Assembly (NCBI RefSeq): GCF_008312935.1
Contig: NZ_VSZO01000001.1
Location: 1,302,001 to 1,366,000, forward strand
Direction: 5' to 3'
DNA length: 64,000 bases
Source of the DNA: Roseiconus lacunae
GTDB lineage: Bacteria; Planctomycetota; Planctomycetia; Pirellulales; Pirellulaceae
The notes under the pieces are model-generated. The model made no database searches and was not told the DNA's origin. It was given only the letters and a program-made list of their open reading frames with translations. The translations under genes and the position numbers were made by a program. Every line of letters begins with the position of its first letter. Position 1 is the stretch's first letter. This document shows, piece after piece, positions 9,481-18,965 of the stretch.

Positions 9481-11217
9481 ATGTCCCTTACGAAGCTCTC
9501 CGACTTATTGCCAATCGACCCGAGTCTGTCCAAGCCGAACGCGTATCAGGTGTTCGGAATCCAGGCCGGCGAACAGGACATGCGGCGGGTCAAAGCGGGG
9601 ATGCGACAGACCTATCAGCGACTGAAGGAAACTCGATCGAGCGCCGAACCGAACGTTTGGAACCAAGCGTTGAAGATCGCCGAGGCGGCTCGACAAGTGC
9701 TCGAAGATCCCGATCGAAAACGAAGTTTGGACGTTGCGATCGAATCCGCTAAGTCGAAGACGCTTCGCCCACCGCCGATCCCCCAGTCGTCCGTCAATCC
9801 GTCGTCGGGGAGTTTGCCTTCGCACAACCCGCCGACGGCGCAAACGGCGGTCGATCCGCTTGCCGATTTGCTGCCCAAGTCGAACCCGGTCGCCGACCGC
9901 ACCGGTGGCTCGTCCGATTCGGCGACTCCTTCACCGCCGAATCAAGCAGCCGCGGTCTTAGGCATGCCGCCGTTGGGAACCCCGCCGCCGGGACCGTCAG
10001 CGAGTCCGGCAACGCCTAGCCCAGGAGTTTCACCCGCGAGTGCTCCTTTACCGGCCAATGCCCCCTCGCCGTCGCCCGCAGGCGGAGCGAATTTGAATAG
10101 CGCGCCACAGTTCGGCACGCCAGAAACTTCTGTTTCGCCTCAGGAAAGTCCCGGTGCCGCTCCGGTGACGTGGACGCCCCCGAAACCAAAACCGAAGAAA
10201 CGCCGCCGCAAGAGTTCCGGCATGTTTGTCTTGGGTAGCTTTGTCGTCATCATGTTGGCGGCAATCGTGTATTTATTGACGATGTTTACGAACAACAAAC
10301 GCATCCAAGTCACGCAGGCCAACGATGGCGGAATCGTTGTCTCGCAGCCGGCCCCGGATGCCGATCGCCGCGACCCACGATCACGCACCAGAGCGACGCC
10401 AAACGACGGCGTGCTCGGCGGTGCGGCCAGCAGCGGGGTCGCCGATTCAATTCGTAGAAACAATCCAAGTGTTCGTCTTGATCAACCAGGCAGCATGTAT
10501 CCATCCGGCATGGATTCAATGGCGTCGGACAATGGGAACTCGCCGGACGACATGGCGACTCCATCGTCGATGACCCCTGATTCCCAGCCGCCCGGCATGA
10601 CGGCGATGCAGGCTTCTGAAACGCCCGACGCGAGCGAACCTGAAGAGCCTTCTGCCGAAGAAATGGAAGCGATGTCCGCCGACATCAAACGGCTGGAAGG
10701 CCTGATCAAGTCAGCCGACTGGAAGCAGATGAAACCGACCGCCGATCAACTGTTAAAACAAAACCTGCCTGGCAAGCTAGGCGAACGAGTCTCGACGCTT
10801 TACGACATGGCGGATCTTGCCAGTTACTATCGGGGCGGAATCGAACGAGGACTTGCGTCGCGTGAAACGGGGAATACCTTTGAAGTCGTCGAGGGGCTTC
10901 CGGTGATTGTTGTCGAAGCGACACCCCAGTCGATCGCGATCCAGTTTAACAAACGGACGAAGGAGTACACGCTGGATCAATTGCCGCCGCGGCTCATGGA
11001 AAAGCTTGCCTCGTTCGCCTTACAGCCCGAGCAACCGGACGTGCAAGCGGCACTGGCGCTCTATCGATTGATCCATCCGGCAACCAACCAAGGGTACCGC
11101 GAGGACGCTTGGCAGATGCTTCAAAGTGTTGACGGCAAACTGCAGAACGTCGATACCACAAAGCTGATCACGGTGGCGAAAGAAGTTTTAGGCGGTGACT
11201 CCTCGGCGGCCAACTAA
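9481..11217 (+). CDS. J-domain-like, proline-rich single-pass membrane protein
   Basis: This 578-residue protein is not assigned to a named family. Residues 20-90 resemble a J-domain-like helical module (AYQVFGIQAGEQD, then a QALKIAEAARQVLEDPDRKRSLD helix), but the HPD tripeptide that activates DnaK is absent. A Pro/Ser/Ala-rich linker of about 130 residues follows. Next come a basic KPKPKKRRRKSS stretch and one transmembrane helix near residue 245 (FVLGSFVVIMLAAIVYLLTMF). The C-terminal part has another low-complexity Ser/Asp-rich segment and a folded-looking domain of about 190 residues. The basic stretch before the helix predicts that the N-terminus stays in the cytoplasm. It begins 50 bp after coaX and may be the third gene of the obgE-coaX transcript. 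It converges with the oxoprolinase gene, with only 6 bp between stops. Confidence 0.75.
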   Translation: MSLTKLSDLLPIDPSLSKPNAYQVFGIQAGEQDMRRVKAGMRQTYQRLKETRSSAEPNVWNQALKIAEAARQVLEDPDRKRSLDVAIESAKSKTLRPPPIPQSSVNPSSGSLPSHNPPTAQTAVDPLADLLPKSNPVADRTGGSSDSATPSPPNQAAAVLGMPPLGTPPPGPSASPATPSPGVSPASAPLPANAPSPSPAGGANLNSAPQFGTPETSVSPQESPGAAPVTWTPPKPKPKKRRRKSSGMFVLGSFVVIMLAAIVYLLTMFTNNKRIQVTQANDGGIVVSQPAPDADRRDPRSRTRATPNDGVLGGAASSGVADSIRRNNPSVRLDQPGSMYPSGMDSMASDNGNSPDDMATPSSMTPDSQPPGMTAMQASETPDASEPEEPSAEEMEAMSADIKRLEGLIKSADWKQMKPTADQLLKQNLPGKLGERVSTLYDMADLASYYRGGIERGLASRETGNTFEVVEGLPVIVVEATPQSIAIQFNKRTKEYTLDQLPPRLMEKLASFALQPEQPDVQAALALYRLIHPATNQGYREDAWQMLQSVDGKLQNVDTTKLITVAKEVLGGDSSAAN

Positions 11218-11223
11218 ACGCCG

Positions 11224-14200
11224 TCAGTCCTTCGCACCCCAGCCACCGCCGCCGGGCGTTTCCAAACGCAAACGTTCACCGGCAAGGACTTGGAATGTTG
11301 TCGTTGGTGGCAATTCAGTTTCTTGATCGCCTTTGACCAAAATGTTTCGTCCCGAGGCACCGCGACCACCACCAAAGACACCGTACGGTTGCGAGTTTCT
11401 ACGGTTGGTGATTAACGAAACCGTCAGCGGTTTAAGAAATTCAAATTCGCGAACCAAGCCATCGCCGCCGCGTTGTTTTCCCTCGCCGCCGCTTCCCCGA
11501 CGGATCGAAAACTCTCGCAATCGAATCGGATGCCGCGATTCAAGGACTTCCGCGTCCGTAATGCGAGTGTTGGTCATGTGTGTATGGACCCCGTCGGCGC
11601 CGCGTCCAAACACCGTCGCACCGGCTCCACCGCCGATCGTTTCGTAGTATCCGAATCGATCATCGCCGAACAAGACGTTATTCATGGTGCCTTGACTTGC
11701 GGCGACGCCTCGGAAGACCGGGGTTTGAGAATGAGTCGATCCGATCGCGCCAAGCATGACGTCGACGACTCGCATGCTGGTTTCGACATTGCCGGCGACC
11801 ACGGCCGGACATTGCTTTGGATCGGGATGCCGAGGCGGATCGAGCAGGCCCGGAGGGATGATCAGATCGATCGGACGCAACGCACCATCGCACAGCGGCA
11901 AGTTAGATTCGCAAAAACAACGCATCACGTAAAGCACCGCCGAATTGACGATCGAACGTGTCGCGTTGAATGCACCCCGATGAACATCGGCGGTACCGGC
12001 GAAATCGATCCGCAGACGCGAGCCCCGGCGCTGAAGTTCGACCGCGATCTTGGTCCCGTCATCGAGTTCGTCTTCGAAACGCAGTGCATCGGTCGGCAAC
12101 TTTTCGATCCAGCGAATTACCGATTCTTCGGCCACGTCCAGCAGGCGATCGATCAACCGTCCTAACGACTCCGATCCGAACTCTGAGTTCATTTGTCGGA
12201 GCAAACGCCCGCCTTCCTGACCGGCCGCAATCTGGGCCCGCAAGTCGGCGATGTTTTCTGCGACGTTGCGTGATGGATAGTCACCGGAAGACAACAATTC
12301 GGCTAACTCGGTTTCATAGCTAACGCCATCGCGAACGAGGGCGAAGGCGTGGATCAACACGCCTTCCTGGGCCAACGTCGTTGCCCCCGGCGGCATCGAT
12401 CCAGGTGTCATCCCGCCGATTTCGGCATGGTGGGCACGACTTGCGACAAAAAAATCTGGCCGAGCACCATTCGAACTCGGCCCGCAGAACACCGGTGAAA
12501 CCAACGTCACGTCGGGCAGGTGTGACCCGCCGGCATACGGATCGTTGGAAACATAACAGTCGCCCTCGGCCATCTCGGGAAACGTTTCGGCAAGGTGTTT
12601 GACCGTGTGCCCCATCGCCCCAAGGTGAACCGGCACGTGTGGCGCATTGGCGATCAGTGTCCCGTCGCCGCGAAAGATCGCACAACTGAAATCCAATCGC
12701 TCTTTGACGTTTACACTGATCGCAGTACGCCGCAAAACTTCACCCATCGAATCGGCGATGCTTTGCATCCGTCGCGCGGCGATTTCCATCTGAACCAACT
12801 CGTTCGACGTCGACGCGCGCTCGTCACGATCCGGCGAATCAAACGTCAAGACGATGGAGCCGTCGTCACGCACACCGCCGCTCCAATCCGGTTCAACGAT
12901 CAACGTCGTTTGATCGCTGACAATCACACTGCCCGGATCGATGACCGCACCGCTGGCTAAGGACTCGCGATCAATGCGGCGAAATTGTTTCCACTGCCCG
13001 CGGTGAAAGACGCGAGCTTGCGCGGACACGGTTTTGTTTGTCGATACGGCGGACGGATCTGAAAGCTGTCGTTGAATGTCTCCGTCGGCGGATTGGCTCT
13101 CACAACGCAGGCTGACCCATTGCACCGTGTGATCATTTCGTTCATAGCCATACTGGGCACGATGCTGTTGGTGAAAACGATCGGTTAGTCCGGCGATTGC
13201 CTCGTCATCGAAGTCACTCAGTTCCAAAGAGATCGTCGCATCCGTCCCGACGTAGCGACAATCAGCTTCGAACCGATGGGTCACTTTGGAATCGGAGACA
13301 CCGAGCGATTCAAGGTTCGACCGTATCAATTGGTCGGCGAGATTTTGTGCTGCTTTTGCGCCGACGTCATCCACTTTTTGATAGATACCGATCGTTTCGA
13401 TCAGGCCTGACTTAGCGACGCCGATCCCAACCGCACTCAGCACGCTCGCATGCGGGTGATCAACGATTGTTTTGATGCCCAGTGATTCGGCTACCCGGCA
13501 AAGATGCTGAGCGGCAGCACCTCCGAAACCGACTAACGCGTGATCTTCCAGCGGAACGCCACGGGCTGTCGTGATCGCGCGGACCGCTTCGGCCATGTGC
13601 GTCACCGCGATCTCCAGGAAACCCTCGGCCAACGACTCGATCGATTCGGGCGCGTCGGGAAGCTTGCCGGCCACGTGTTCCAAACGTTCGCGGGCGGCAT
13701 CGGTTGACAGTGGGATGGGGAAACGATCGATGGCGATTCGACCAAGTAATACATTTAGATCGGTGACCGTCAGTGGGCCGCCACTGCCATAACACGCCGG
13801 GCCAGGCGAAGCACCGGCGCTTCCGGGCCCGACTTCCAAGCGGCCGCCGACATAGTCACAAATCGATCCGCCACCGGCAGCGACCGTGTGTATGTCCATC
13901 ATTGGTGTCATCACTCGAACGCCGGCGACCTTCGAAAGGTAGCGGCGCCCGACCTGTCCGTCGAAGCGACTGACGTCGGTGCTGGTTCCACCCATGTCCA
14001 ACCCGATCGCCAGATTCAGGTCGTTGTTTTCGGCGACAAACTGCAAACCCACCACGCCGCCGGCGGGCCCCGAAAGAACGCTGTCGCGACCACGAAATTG
14101 TGAGGCGGCGACCAGATTGCCTCCGCTGGTCATCATCTGTAGCTGACACGAAGTTTTGCCGAACTGTTGCTCCACCCGACGAACATAGTCTGAAAGGATC

Positions 14201-15114
14201 GGATTCAGGTACGCATCCAGGGTAGTCGTTTCGGCCCGTGAAATCAGTTTGATCAACGGCGCCACTTCGCTCGATCGGCTGACATGCCGAAAGCCGATCG
14301 AACGGGCGATTGCTTCGATTCGCTGTTCATGCTCGGGGTTCAAGTACGAATGCATCAAACAAATCGCGATCGCTTCGACACCTCGTCGCCACATCGCTTG
14401 CAGTGCGTCGTGAATCTCGGATTCGTTCAGCGCGATCAGTTCGCTACCTTCCGCATCCAATCTGCCGCGAACTTCGATCACGTTCTCGGCCAGTGGGATC
14501 GATTTCGTAAACGACAGGTCGAACAGCTCTTCGCGATCTTGTTCGCCGATCAGAAGCACATCGCCGAAGCCTTCGTTGGTCACCAAGGCCGTCGTCGCTC
14601 CGGTTCGCGTGAGCAACGCGTTGGTTCCACGAGTCGTGCCAACGCGGGCGACCATCGCCGGCAGCGAAGTACGAAGGGGGACCCCCAACAGTAACCGAGT
14701 CGCGAGCACGGGGGCTTCCAATCCACAGTCGATTTCAAACGTACGCCGGAGGTCGCCGGCGGCAAACTCGATTGCCCCGTCAGGATGAACCGTCACTTGT
14801 CCGGACCGAGCGTCGTAATCGGTAATCGTTCCGATCGGTGAATGAACCCCCGAAATCAACTCGCTGATCACGGCACCGACAAAGAACTGGTTCGGCAACC
14901 GTTGGTTCGGAAGCCCACACAATAACTCGTCGGGTAGGTTGAGTCGCAGCGAGGTCGGCTGTTCGGCGACACCGTCACAGCGAATCAATCCCGTTGAAAG
15001 CACTTTTATGCTGCGAAGCGTTTGTGAGCCGTCGGCGGTCGTCTGCACCACGATGCAGTCGGTGAATGTACCGCCGACATCGGCGCAAACAAATAACGAT
15101 GCGGGGTCGGTCAT
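11224..15114 (-). CDS. Fused 5-oxoprolinase / hydantoinase A-B protein
   Basis: This 1296-residue protein joins HyuA-type and HyuB-type domains, like eukaryotic 5-oxoprolinase, which opens 5-oxo-L-proline to glutamate using ATP. The N-terminal half starts with the phosphate-binding motif VGGTFTDCIV and contains RVGTTRGTNALLTRTG, GLDMGGTSTDVS and GGGSICDYVGG. The C-terminal half has NDPYAGGSHLPDVTLVSPVF and SRAHHAEIGGMTPGSMPPGA, typical of HyuB, and ends in a GGGGWG-like tail. The longer frame begins at 15228, inside trkA. ATG 15114 lies just after the trkA stop (15122), places the protein start 9 residues before the motif, and is preferred. Hydantoinase activity is an alternative. The location downstream of trkA in a packed operon is unexplained. 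Confidence 0.88.
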   Translation of the reverse strand: MTDPASLFVCADVGGTFTDCIVVQTTADGSQTLRSIKVLSTGLIRCDGVAEQPTSLRLNLPDELLCGLPNQRLPNQFFVGAVISELISGVHSPIGTITDYDARSGQVTVHPDGAIEFAAGDLRRTFEIDCGLEAPVLATRLLLGVPLRTSLPAMVARVGTTRGTNALLTRTGATTALVTNEGFGDVLLIGEQDREELFDLSFTKSIPLAENVIEVRGRLDAEGSELIALNESEIHDALQAMWRRGVEAIAICLMHSYLNPEHEQRIEAIARSIGFRHVSRSSEVAPLIKLISRAETTTLDAYLNPILSDYVRRVEQQFGKTSCQLQMMTSGGNLVAASQFRGRDSVLSGPAGGVVGLQFVAENNDLNLAIGLDMGGTSTDVSRFDGQVGRRYLSKVAGVRVMTPMMDIHTVAAGGGSICDYVGGRLEVGPGSAGASPGPACYGSGGPLTVTDLNVLLGRIAIDRFPIPLSTDAARERLEHVAGKLPDAPESIESLAEGFLEIAVTHMAEAVRAITTARGVPLEDHALVGFGGAAAQHLCRVAESLGIKTIVDHPHASVLSAVGIGVAKSGLIETIGIYQKVDDVGAKAAQNLADQLIRSNLESLGVSDSKVTHRFEADCRYVGTDATISLELSDFDDEAIAGLTDRFHQQHRAQYGYERNDHTVQWVSLRCESQSADGDIQRQLSDPSAVSTNKTVSAQARVFHRGQWKQFRRIDRESLASGAVIDPGSVIVSDQTTLIVEPDWSGGVRDDGSIVLTFDSPDRDERASTSNELVQMEIAARRMQSIADSMGEVLRRTAISVNVKERLDFSCAIFRGDGTLIANAPHVPVHLGAMGHTVKHLAETFPEMAEGDCYVSNDPYAGGSHLPDVTLVSPVFCGPSSNGARPDFFVASRAHHAEIGGMTPGSMPPGATTLAQEGVLIHAFALVRDGVSYETELAELLSSGDYPSRNVAENIADLRAQIAAGQEGGRLLRQMNSEFGSESLGRLIDRLLDVAEESVIRWIEKLPTDALRFEDELDDGTKIAVELQRRGSRLRIDFAGTADVHRGAFNATRSIVNSAVLYVMRCFCESNLPLCDGALRPIDLIIPPGLLDPPRHPDPKQCPAVVAGNVETSMRVVDVMLGAIGSTHSQTPVFRGVAASQGTMNNVLFGDDRFGYYETIGGGAGATVFGRGADGVHTHMTNTRITDAEVLESRHPIRLREFSIRRGSGGEGKQRGGDGLVREFEFLKPLTVSLITNRRNSQPYGVFGGGRGASGRNILVKGDQETELPPTTTFQVLAGERLRLETPGGGGWGAKD

Positions 15115-15121
15115 GATCGAA

Positions 15122-16471
15122 TTAACTGCGGCCGCCAAAGAGCGCCATACAGTCACTGGCGTGTTGTTGATCGACGAGGGCGACGACGATGTCGCCAGGC
15201 TTGAGTTGGTCCGAAGCCATCGGGACACGGATGAAGCTATCGCGCTGGATCGCGGTGATCAAACAGCGTCCGGCGAAGGGTAAATCGGCCAGCGTGGCTT
15301 CGGTCACCGGCGCACCATCGACGACTTCAAGTTCGTACACGCCGATGTTTCCGTTGGGCAATCGGCGATGACTGATGATTGGGCCTTCGTTGAGAAAACC
15401 CAAGATTTGACGCGCGGCGGTGTCGCGTTCGCTGACGACATGATCGATGCCCAACTTTCCGACAACGTTCGCATAGTCGGGGCGACCGACGACGGCCATC
15501 ACGCGCCGCGCGCCCAATTCGCGAGCCTCGACGCAGGCCATGATGTTGCTTTCATCGCTGCCGGTGCAAGCAACAAAGTAATCCGCCGCCCCGCCGCCTT
15601 CGTCCTCCAACACACTACGGTTATTCGCACTTGCGTTAACGATCGTCAGGTCCGGAAGCAGCTTCGCCAGTTGCTCGCAGCGTCGGGGGTCATACTCCAG
15701 AATCGTCGTCCGGTAGTCCGAAGCGGGGAGCGCGCGAGCCAAGTGAAATCCGATTTCACCGCCACCGGCGATCAGTACCGTGTTTCGTTTGCGACGCTTG
15801 GAAACGGTCGTGAATTTCGCACGGCTTTTGTTAAGGTCCGATGGCACGCCGATCATCGAGATCCGATCGCCGCCGTGAATCTCATCCTCGGCACTGGCGA
15901 TCCACATTTCACCGTCACGTTGAATCGATCCAATACGCACGCTTCCGGGCAGTCGCAATTCTCGGAGCCGAACGCCGACCGCACTGGCTTTCGATTCGAC
16001 CTCGACCTCGTAAACTTCCAAATGTCCCCGGGCAAAGTGTTCCAGTGGGATCGCATCCGGGTTGCGGATCGCCCGAACCAGCTCGAACGCACTCAGTTGT
16101 TCGAGCGACAAGAGCGAGTCGATTCCGAAGTGGGTTTGGTAATCAAACGTGCTTGCTTCGCGAAAGACGGGGGCGTACACACGAGCGATACTGCGCCGAG
16201 CGCCGAGCGCTTTGGCCATGCTCGCGCTGACCACGTTGGCTTCGTCGTCACCGGTGACCGCCAAGCAAATGTCGGCGCTGAAAACGTCCGCTTGGAACAA
16301 GACCGAACTGTGGGCGGCGTTCCCGTGAATCGCCCGCACATCAAGTTCGCTGTCGATCTGTCGAACCCGTTCGGCATCGGTGTCGATCACCGTCACGTCA
16401 TGACGGCGCCGGCAAAGGACGTCCGCAATCCAATGGCCGACCGTTCCAGCACCCAGCGTCAGAACTCGCAC
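15122..16471 (-). CDS. trkA: TrkA-type potassium uptake regulator
   Basis: This 449-residue protein has two tandem RCK units. The first Rossmann fold begins almost at the start (VLTLGAGTVGHWIADVL, followed by VIDTDAERV). The second begins near residue 230 (TVLIAGGGEIGFHLARAL, followed by ILEYDPRRCEQL). Each is followed by a C-terminal ligand-binding domain. TrkA is the cytoplasmic NAD(H)- or ATP-binding gate of Trk/Ktr potassium channels. The frame is open further upstream to 16534, but GTG 16471 overlaps the stop of the preceding small gene (TAGTG) and places the Rossmann strand at the normal distance, so I choose it. No TrkH or KtrB channel subunit is visible in the window; two small membrane proteins precede it instead. 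Confidence 0.9.
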   Translation of the reverse strand: MRVLTLGAGTVGHWIADVLCRRRHDVTVIDTDAERVRQIDSELDVRAIHGNAAHSSVLFQADVFSADICLAVTGDDEANVVSASMAKALGARRSIARVYAPVFREASTFDYQTHFGIDSLLSLEQLSAFELVRAIRNPDAIPLEHFARGHLEVYEVEVESKASAVGVRLRELRLPGSVRIGSIQRDGEMWIASAEDEIHGGDRISMIGVPSDLNKSRAKFTTVSKRRKRNTVLIAGGGEIGFHLARALPASDYRTTILEYDPRRCEQLAKLLPDLTIVNASANNRSVLEDEGGGAADYFVACTGSDESNIMACVEARELGARRVMAVVGRPDYANVVGKLGIDHVVSERDTAARQILGFLNEGPIISHRRLPNGNIGVYELEVVDGAPVTEATLADLPFAGRCLITAIQRDSFIRVPMASDQLKPGDIVVALVDQQHASDCMALFGGRS

Positions 16472-16662
16472 TACAGCATCCAACCGAGCATGAGGAGGAC
16501 AAGAAAGATGATCAGCATGAACCCGGTCACCCAACGCGCGGTGTAGAACGCATGCTTGAGAATCGTTTGGGTGTCTTCGTGCCGTGTCGCCCCGAAGACC
16601 AACGAAATCGACACGATCAACGGAACATAATACAGCAGGTAAGTCGGTCCGATGGAAATCAT
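16471..16662 (-). CDS. Small two-helix membrane protein
   Basis: This 63-residue protein has two predicted membrane helices, LLYYVPLIVSISLVFGA at the N-terminus and WVTGFMLIIFLVLLMLGWML at the C-terminus, with a short polar loop between. I do not recognise a family. Its reality is supported by translational overlaps on both sides. Its ATG shares bases with the TGA of the upstream membrane protein gene (ATGA), and its TAG overlaps the GTG start of trkA. It may be a conserved accessory membrane protein co-made with its neighbours. A role with TrkA is only a guess from position. Confidence 0.75.
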   Translation of the reverse strand: MISIGPTYLLYYVPLIVSISLVFGATRHEDTQTILKHAFYTARWVTGFMLIIFLVLLMLGWML

Positions 16663-17354
16663 GCCGAAGCCTCCGCGGTTTTGGAGTTCGAAACAGTTTG
16701 TGAAGACCCGGCGTTTGTCGATGACTCTACAGCGTCACTGCCGGCAGTGTCATTGCCGGCAGCGTCATTGCCGGTGTCTTGATCGTCTTCGTCGTCCTGC
16801 TTGCCCTTCTTTTTGCGACCGCTGATCGGGACCGAAAGTGGCCCCGAATAAGCATCGTAGATCACCAAGATGTTTAGCAAGCCGGCGATCATTGTGTACC
16901 AAGTGCCCATCTCATAGCCGGCACCGTATTGGGCGTACCAAGCAGAAATTTCGTCGGGTTGGTCTTCGATCACCGGCCGGTGAGGTGGCGCCATGAATCC
17001 ACCCCATAGCGGATCGTAACCTCGTTTGGTTCTGCCACCATCGGTTGCCTTTCGCATGTGGTTGCCCTGCACGAGCGCTGGCAATGCGGCGGCCCCGACG
17101 CCGGCTTGCAAAAAATAGTGCCAGCGTTTGTCGCCCGGCTGCCAAGACGCATACACGACGTGCCCGCCGCCGAGGGCGAATCCGACGATCCAAGTCGTCA
17201 ATATGCAAACCAAATACAAGCTGCCCTTGGTATGGCGACCTTGGTAGTAGTGCCCCGCGCCGGGCAGCAACCAGGCAAGGAAGGCGGCAAGATATCGGTT
17301 CTTCAAGTCGATTTTTTGGTTGTCGACCTGAATCACGTTCTGGCTAGCGGGCAT
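16659..17354 (-). CDS. DUF6677-like multi-pass membrane protein
   Basis: This 231-residue protein is the first gene of the four-gene minus-strand operon. It has an N-terminal motif AAFLAWLLPGAGHYYQGRHTKG, typical of TM2/DUF6677-like proteins, then hydrophobic segments near residues 46-66 and 150-175. A charged tail is rich in Lys/Asp, then Asn/Asp/Ala/Gly, and is encoded in part by imperfect DNA repeats around 16740-16780. The family name is from memory of planctomycete proteins and no function is known. Its stop overlaps the ATG of the 63-residue membrane protein, which fits a coupled membrane module upstream of trkA. Confidence 0.72.
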   Translation of the reverse strand: MPASQNVIQVDNQKIDLKNRYLAAFLAWLLPGAGHYYQGRHTKGSLYLVCILTTWIVGFALGGGHVVYASWQPGDKRWHYFLQAGVGAAALPALVQGNHMRKATDGGRTKRGYDPLWGGFMAPPHRPVIEDQPDEISAWYAQYGAGYEMGTWYTMIAGLLNILVIYDAYSGPLSVPISGRKKKGKQDDEDDQDTGNDAAGNDTAGSDAVESSTNAGSSQTVSNSKTAEASA

Positions 17355-17787
17355 CAGGAGAAAACCCCGTGGTCATTTGAACTTAGAGGTGGGCGTCGTA
17401 GAAGTTCGCATTTTGCTTGAAACCGTCCCCAAGCGATAGCCGAGTCTGGCAGGCAGCGACTTCCGCACCGTCATCGGCACGAACAACCGCTCCGAAACAT
17501 TCGGCGGAAACGCTTCGCCAATCATGATCACCCGTCTGGTGATCGAATTCGCTTTTCGGAATCGAGCACAAGATGAAATGATTCCAGTGACAACGAAGCC
17601 GCTGGTGTTGACCCGGACACCCTCCCGATGCTACTGGAAAGGTCCTCGACCGAAGTCAAATGATTTTCAAAGCGAACGGTCCGTGGTTGCCGCGTCCGGT
17701 TCCCAACTCGTCACGCATGATAGATCGATCGACTTCCGCGTCGCTTTACCACACACCTCACCCTCGCTCGATAAATTATTTGCACAC
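17355..17787. other. Divergent intergenic region
   Basis: About 430 bp lie between the minus-strand trkA operon and the plus-strand lipoprotein gene, so promoters of both should lie here. The plus frame of the lipoprotein stays open back to 17524, but that segment lacks features of a secreted N-terminus. I see no clear promoter or hairpin. Confidence 0.4.
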
Positions 17788-18384
17788 ATGGACGGTACGC
17801 AAACTACACAACCCTACGGTCGGACTTTCGCTTGCACTGGCCCGATCTTGGCAACGATGGTGATCAGCCTGTTTTCCGTCGGATGTGGTGGTTCGAGCGA
17901 AGCACCGGTCGCCCAAGCGACCGGCGAGCAGCCCGCCGTGGCGGCACCGAACAAGCTTCCCGAGCCGACCGAAGTCGTCAGCCAATTTCTTGACCGAATG
18001 CGACGCGGCGGTGACGGCAACGCGGCCAGCGATTTACTTACCCAACTCGCCCAGCAGGAAATGGTTCGTATCGGTCGTCCCCTGCAATTGCCGGGTTCCC
18101 CCGACACGACATTCGAAGTTCGCAACTCGTTTCGCGTTCCCGAGACAGAGGATCGCGTCTGGGTCCAAACCTACCTTCGCGAACCCGATGCCGACAGCGG
18201 CCAGAGCGTCCAATACGAAGTCGTCTGGACCCTACGGCAAGAAACCGAAGGTTGGCGCATCAGTGGATTCCATGTCGATCAGGGCGAAGGATTGGACCCG
18301 TTGGAGTTCAATTTCGAAAACGGGGACGAATTCAACGCTCGTTTGTCCGCAATCGAGCAAACCCCGGAAACGACCACACGTTAA
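17788..18384 (+). CDS. Putative lipoprotein of unknown function
   Basis: This 198-residue protein has an export signal ending in a lipobox-like site: ATMVISLFSVGCGGSSE, with Cys as the acylated residue. The mature part is a small domain with a helix (VVSQFLDRMRRGGDGNAAS) followed by strands (VWVQTYLREP, YEVVWTLRQETEGWRISGFHV). That pattern resembles periplasmic NTF2-like or DUF4878-type domains. Function is not known. A longer frame begins at 17524, but ATG 17788 places the hydrophobic segment at a proper signal-peptide distance. It is a single gene with a long downstream non-coding region. Confidence 0.7.
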   Translation: MDGTQTTQPYGRTFACTGPILATMVISLFSVGCGGSSEAPVAQATGEQPAVAAPNKLPEPTEVVSQFLDRMRRGGDGNAASDLLTQLAQQEMVRIGRPLQLPGSPDTTFEVRNSFRVPETEDRVWVQTYLREPDADSGQSVQYEVVWTLRQETEGWRISGFHVDQGEGLDPLEFNFENGDEFNARLSAIEQTPETTTR

Positions 18385-18965
18385 ATCCATTTGGCGAATT
18401 TCCGATCGCGATTATCCTGGGGTTCACCGGCGACAACACGCAGACTTTTCTTCTCGTCAGCCGGTAACCCAGAGAGTTCGGAGCGGTGATTGTTGCCCGA
18501 TCACGCTCTTATTTGTGAGAAAATAGGCAATCTTTTCTTCGCTTCTCACTCACCAAGAATTCGCCCGATCCGCGACAATGTGTCTCGATGCCCCCATTTC
18601 GAGGTGGTGTAGATCTCGTTCGTAGCTTGCCGTTAAGCGAACGATAAACGGGACTTACGTACTTTTCGGGCGATTTTCGCTAGCAAACCGCGCAACCACC
18701 AAAACGCCGCAGACCACCCTGGATGGTCCACTTTTCTATGCGCTTTCGCGCGGTGGTGTGATTGACACGCGTGTGCCCAAAGTTACTTTATCGACGAAAT
18801 CACGTGGGCCGCAAAAGTTCCGCAAAACACCTATTTTGCGTGTTCGGAAGTTTCGGCGATGGTCGCCGATGCTGGATCCTACGGGGGAGCCCAAAAAGGG
18901 GCTTCTGGATTTGAAACGTGTGCGCAGAGGGATCGCACCAAAAACTCCGAAACACTTGGGAGAAT
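18385..18965. other. Long leader/intergenic region before the Cys-rich gene
   Basis: About 580 bp with no convincing gene. A spaced inverted repeat, GTGAGAA (18515-18521) and TTCTCAC (18543-18549), flanks a T-rich stretch and could be an operator or weak hairpin. The downstream gene encodes an abundant-looking secreted protein, so a strong promoter is expected here, but I cannot define its elements. Confidence 0.4.

Noticed and set aside
15368..16546. A 392-codon plus-strand open frame
   Set aside because: It lies antisense to trkA, whose protein has two clear RCK units; the antisense frame has no recognisable features and is a by-product of codon bias.
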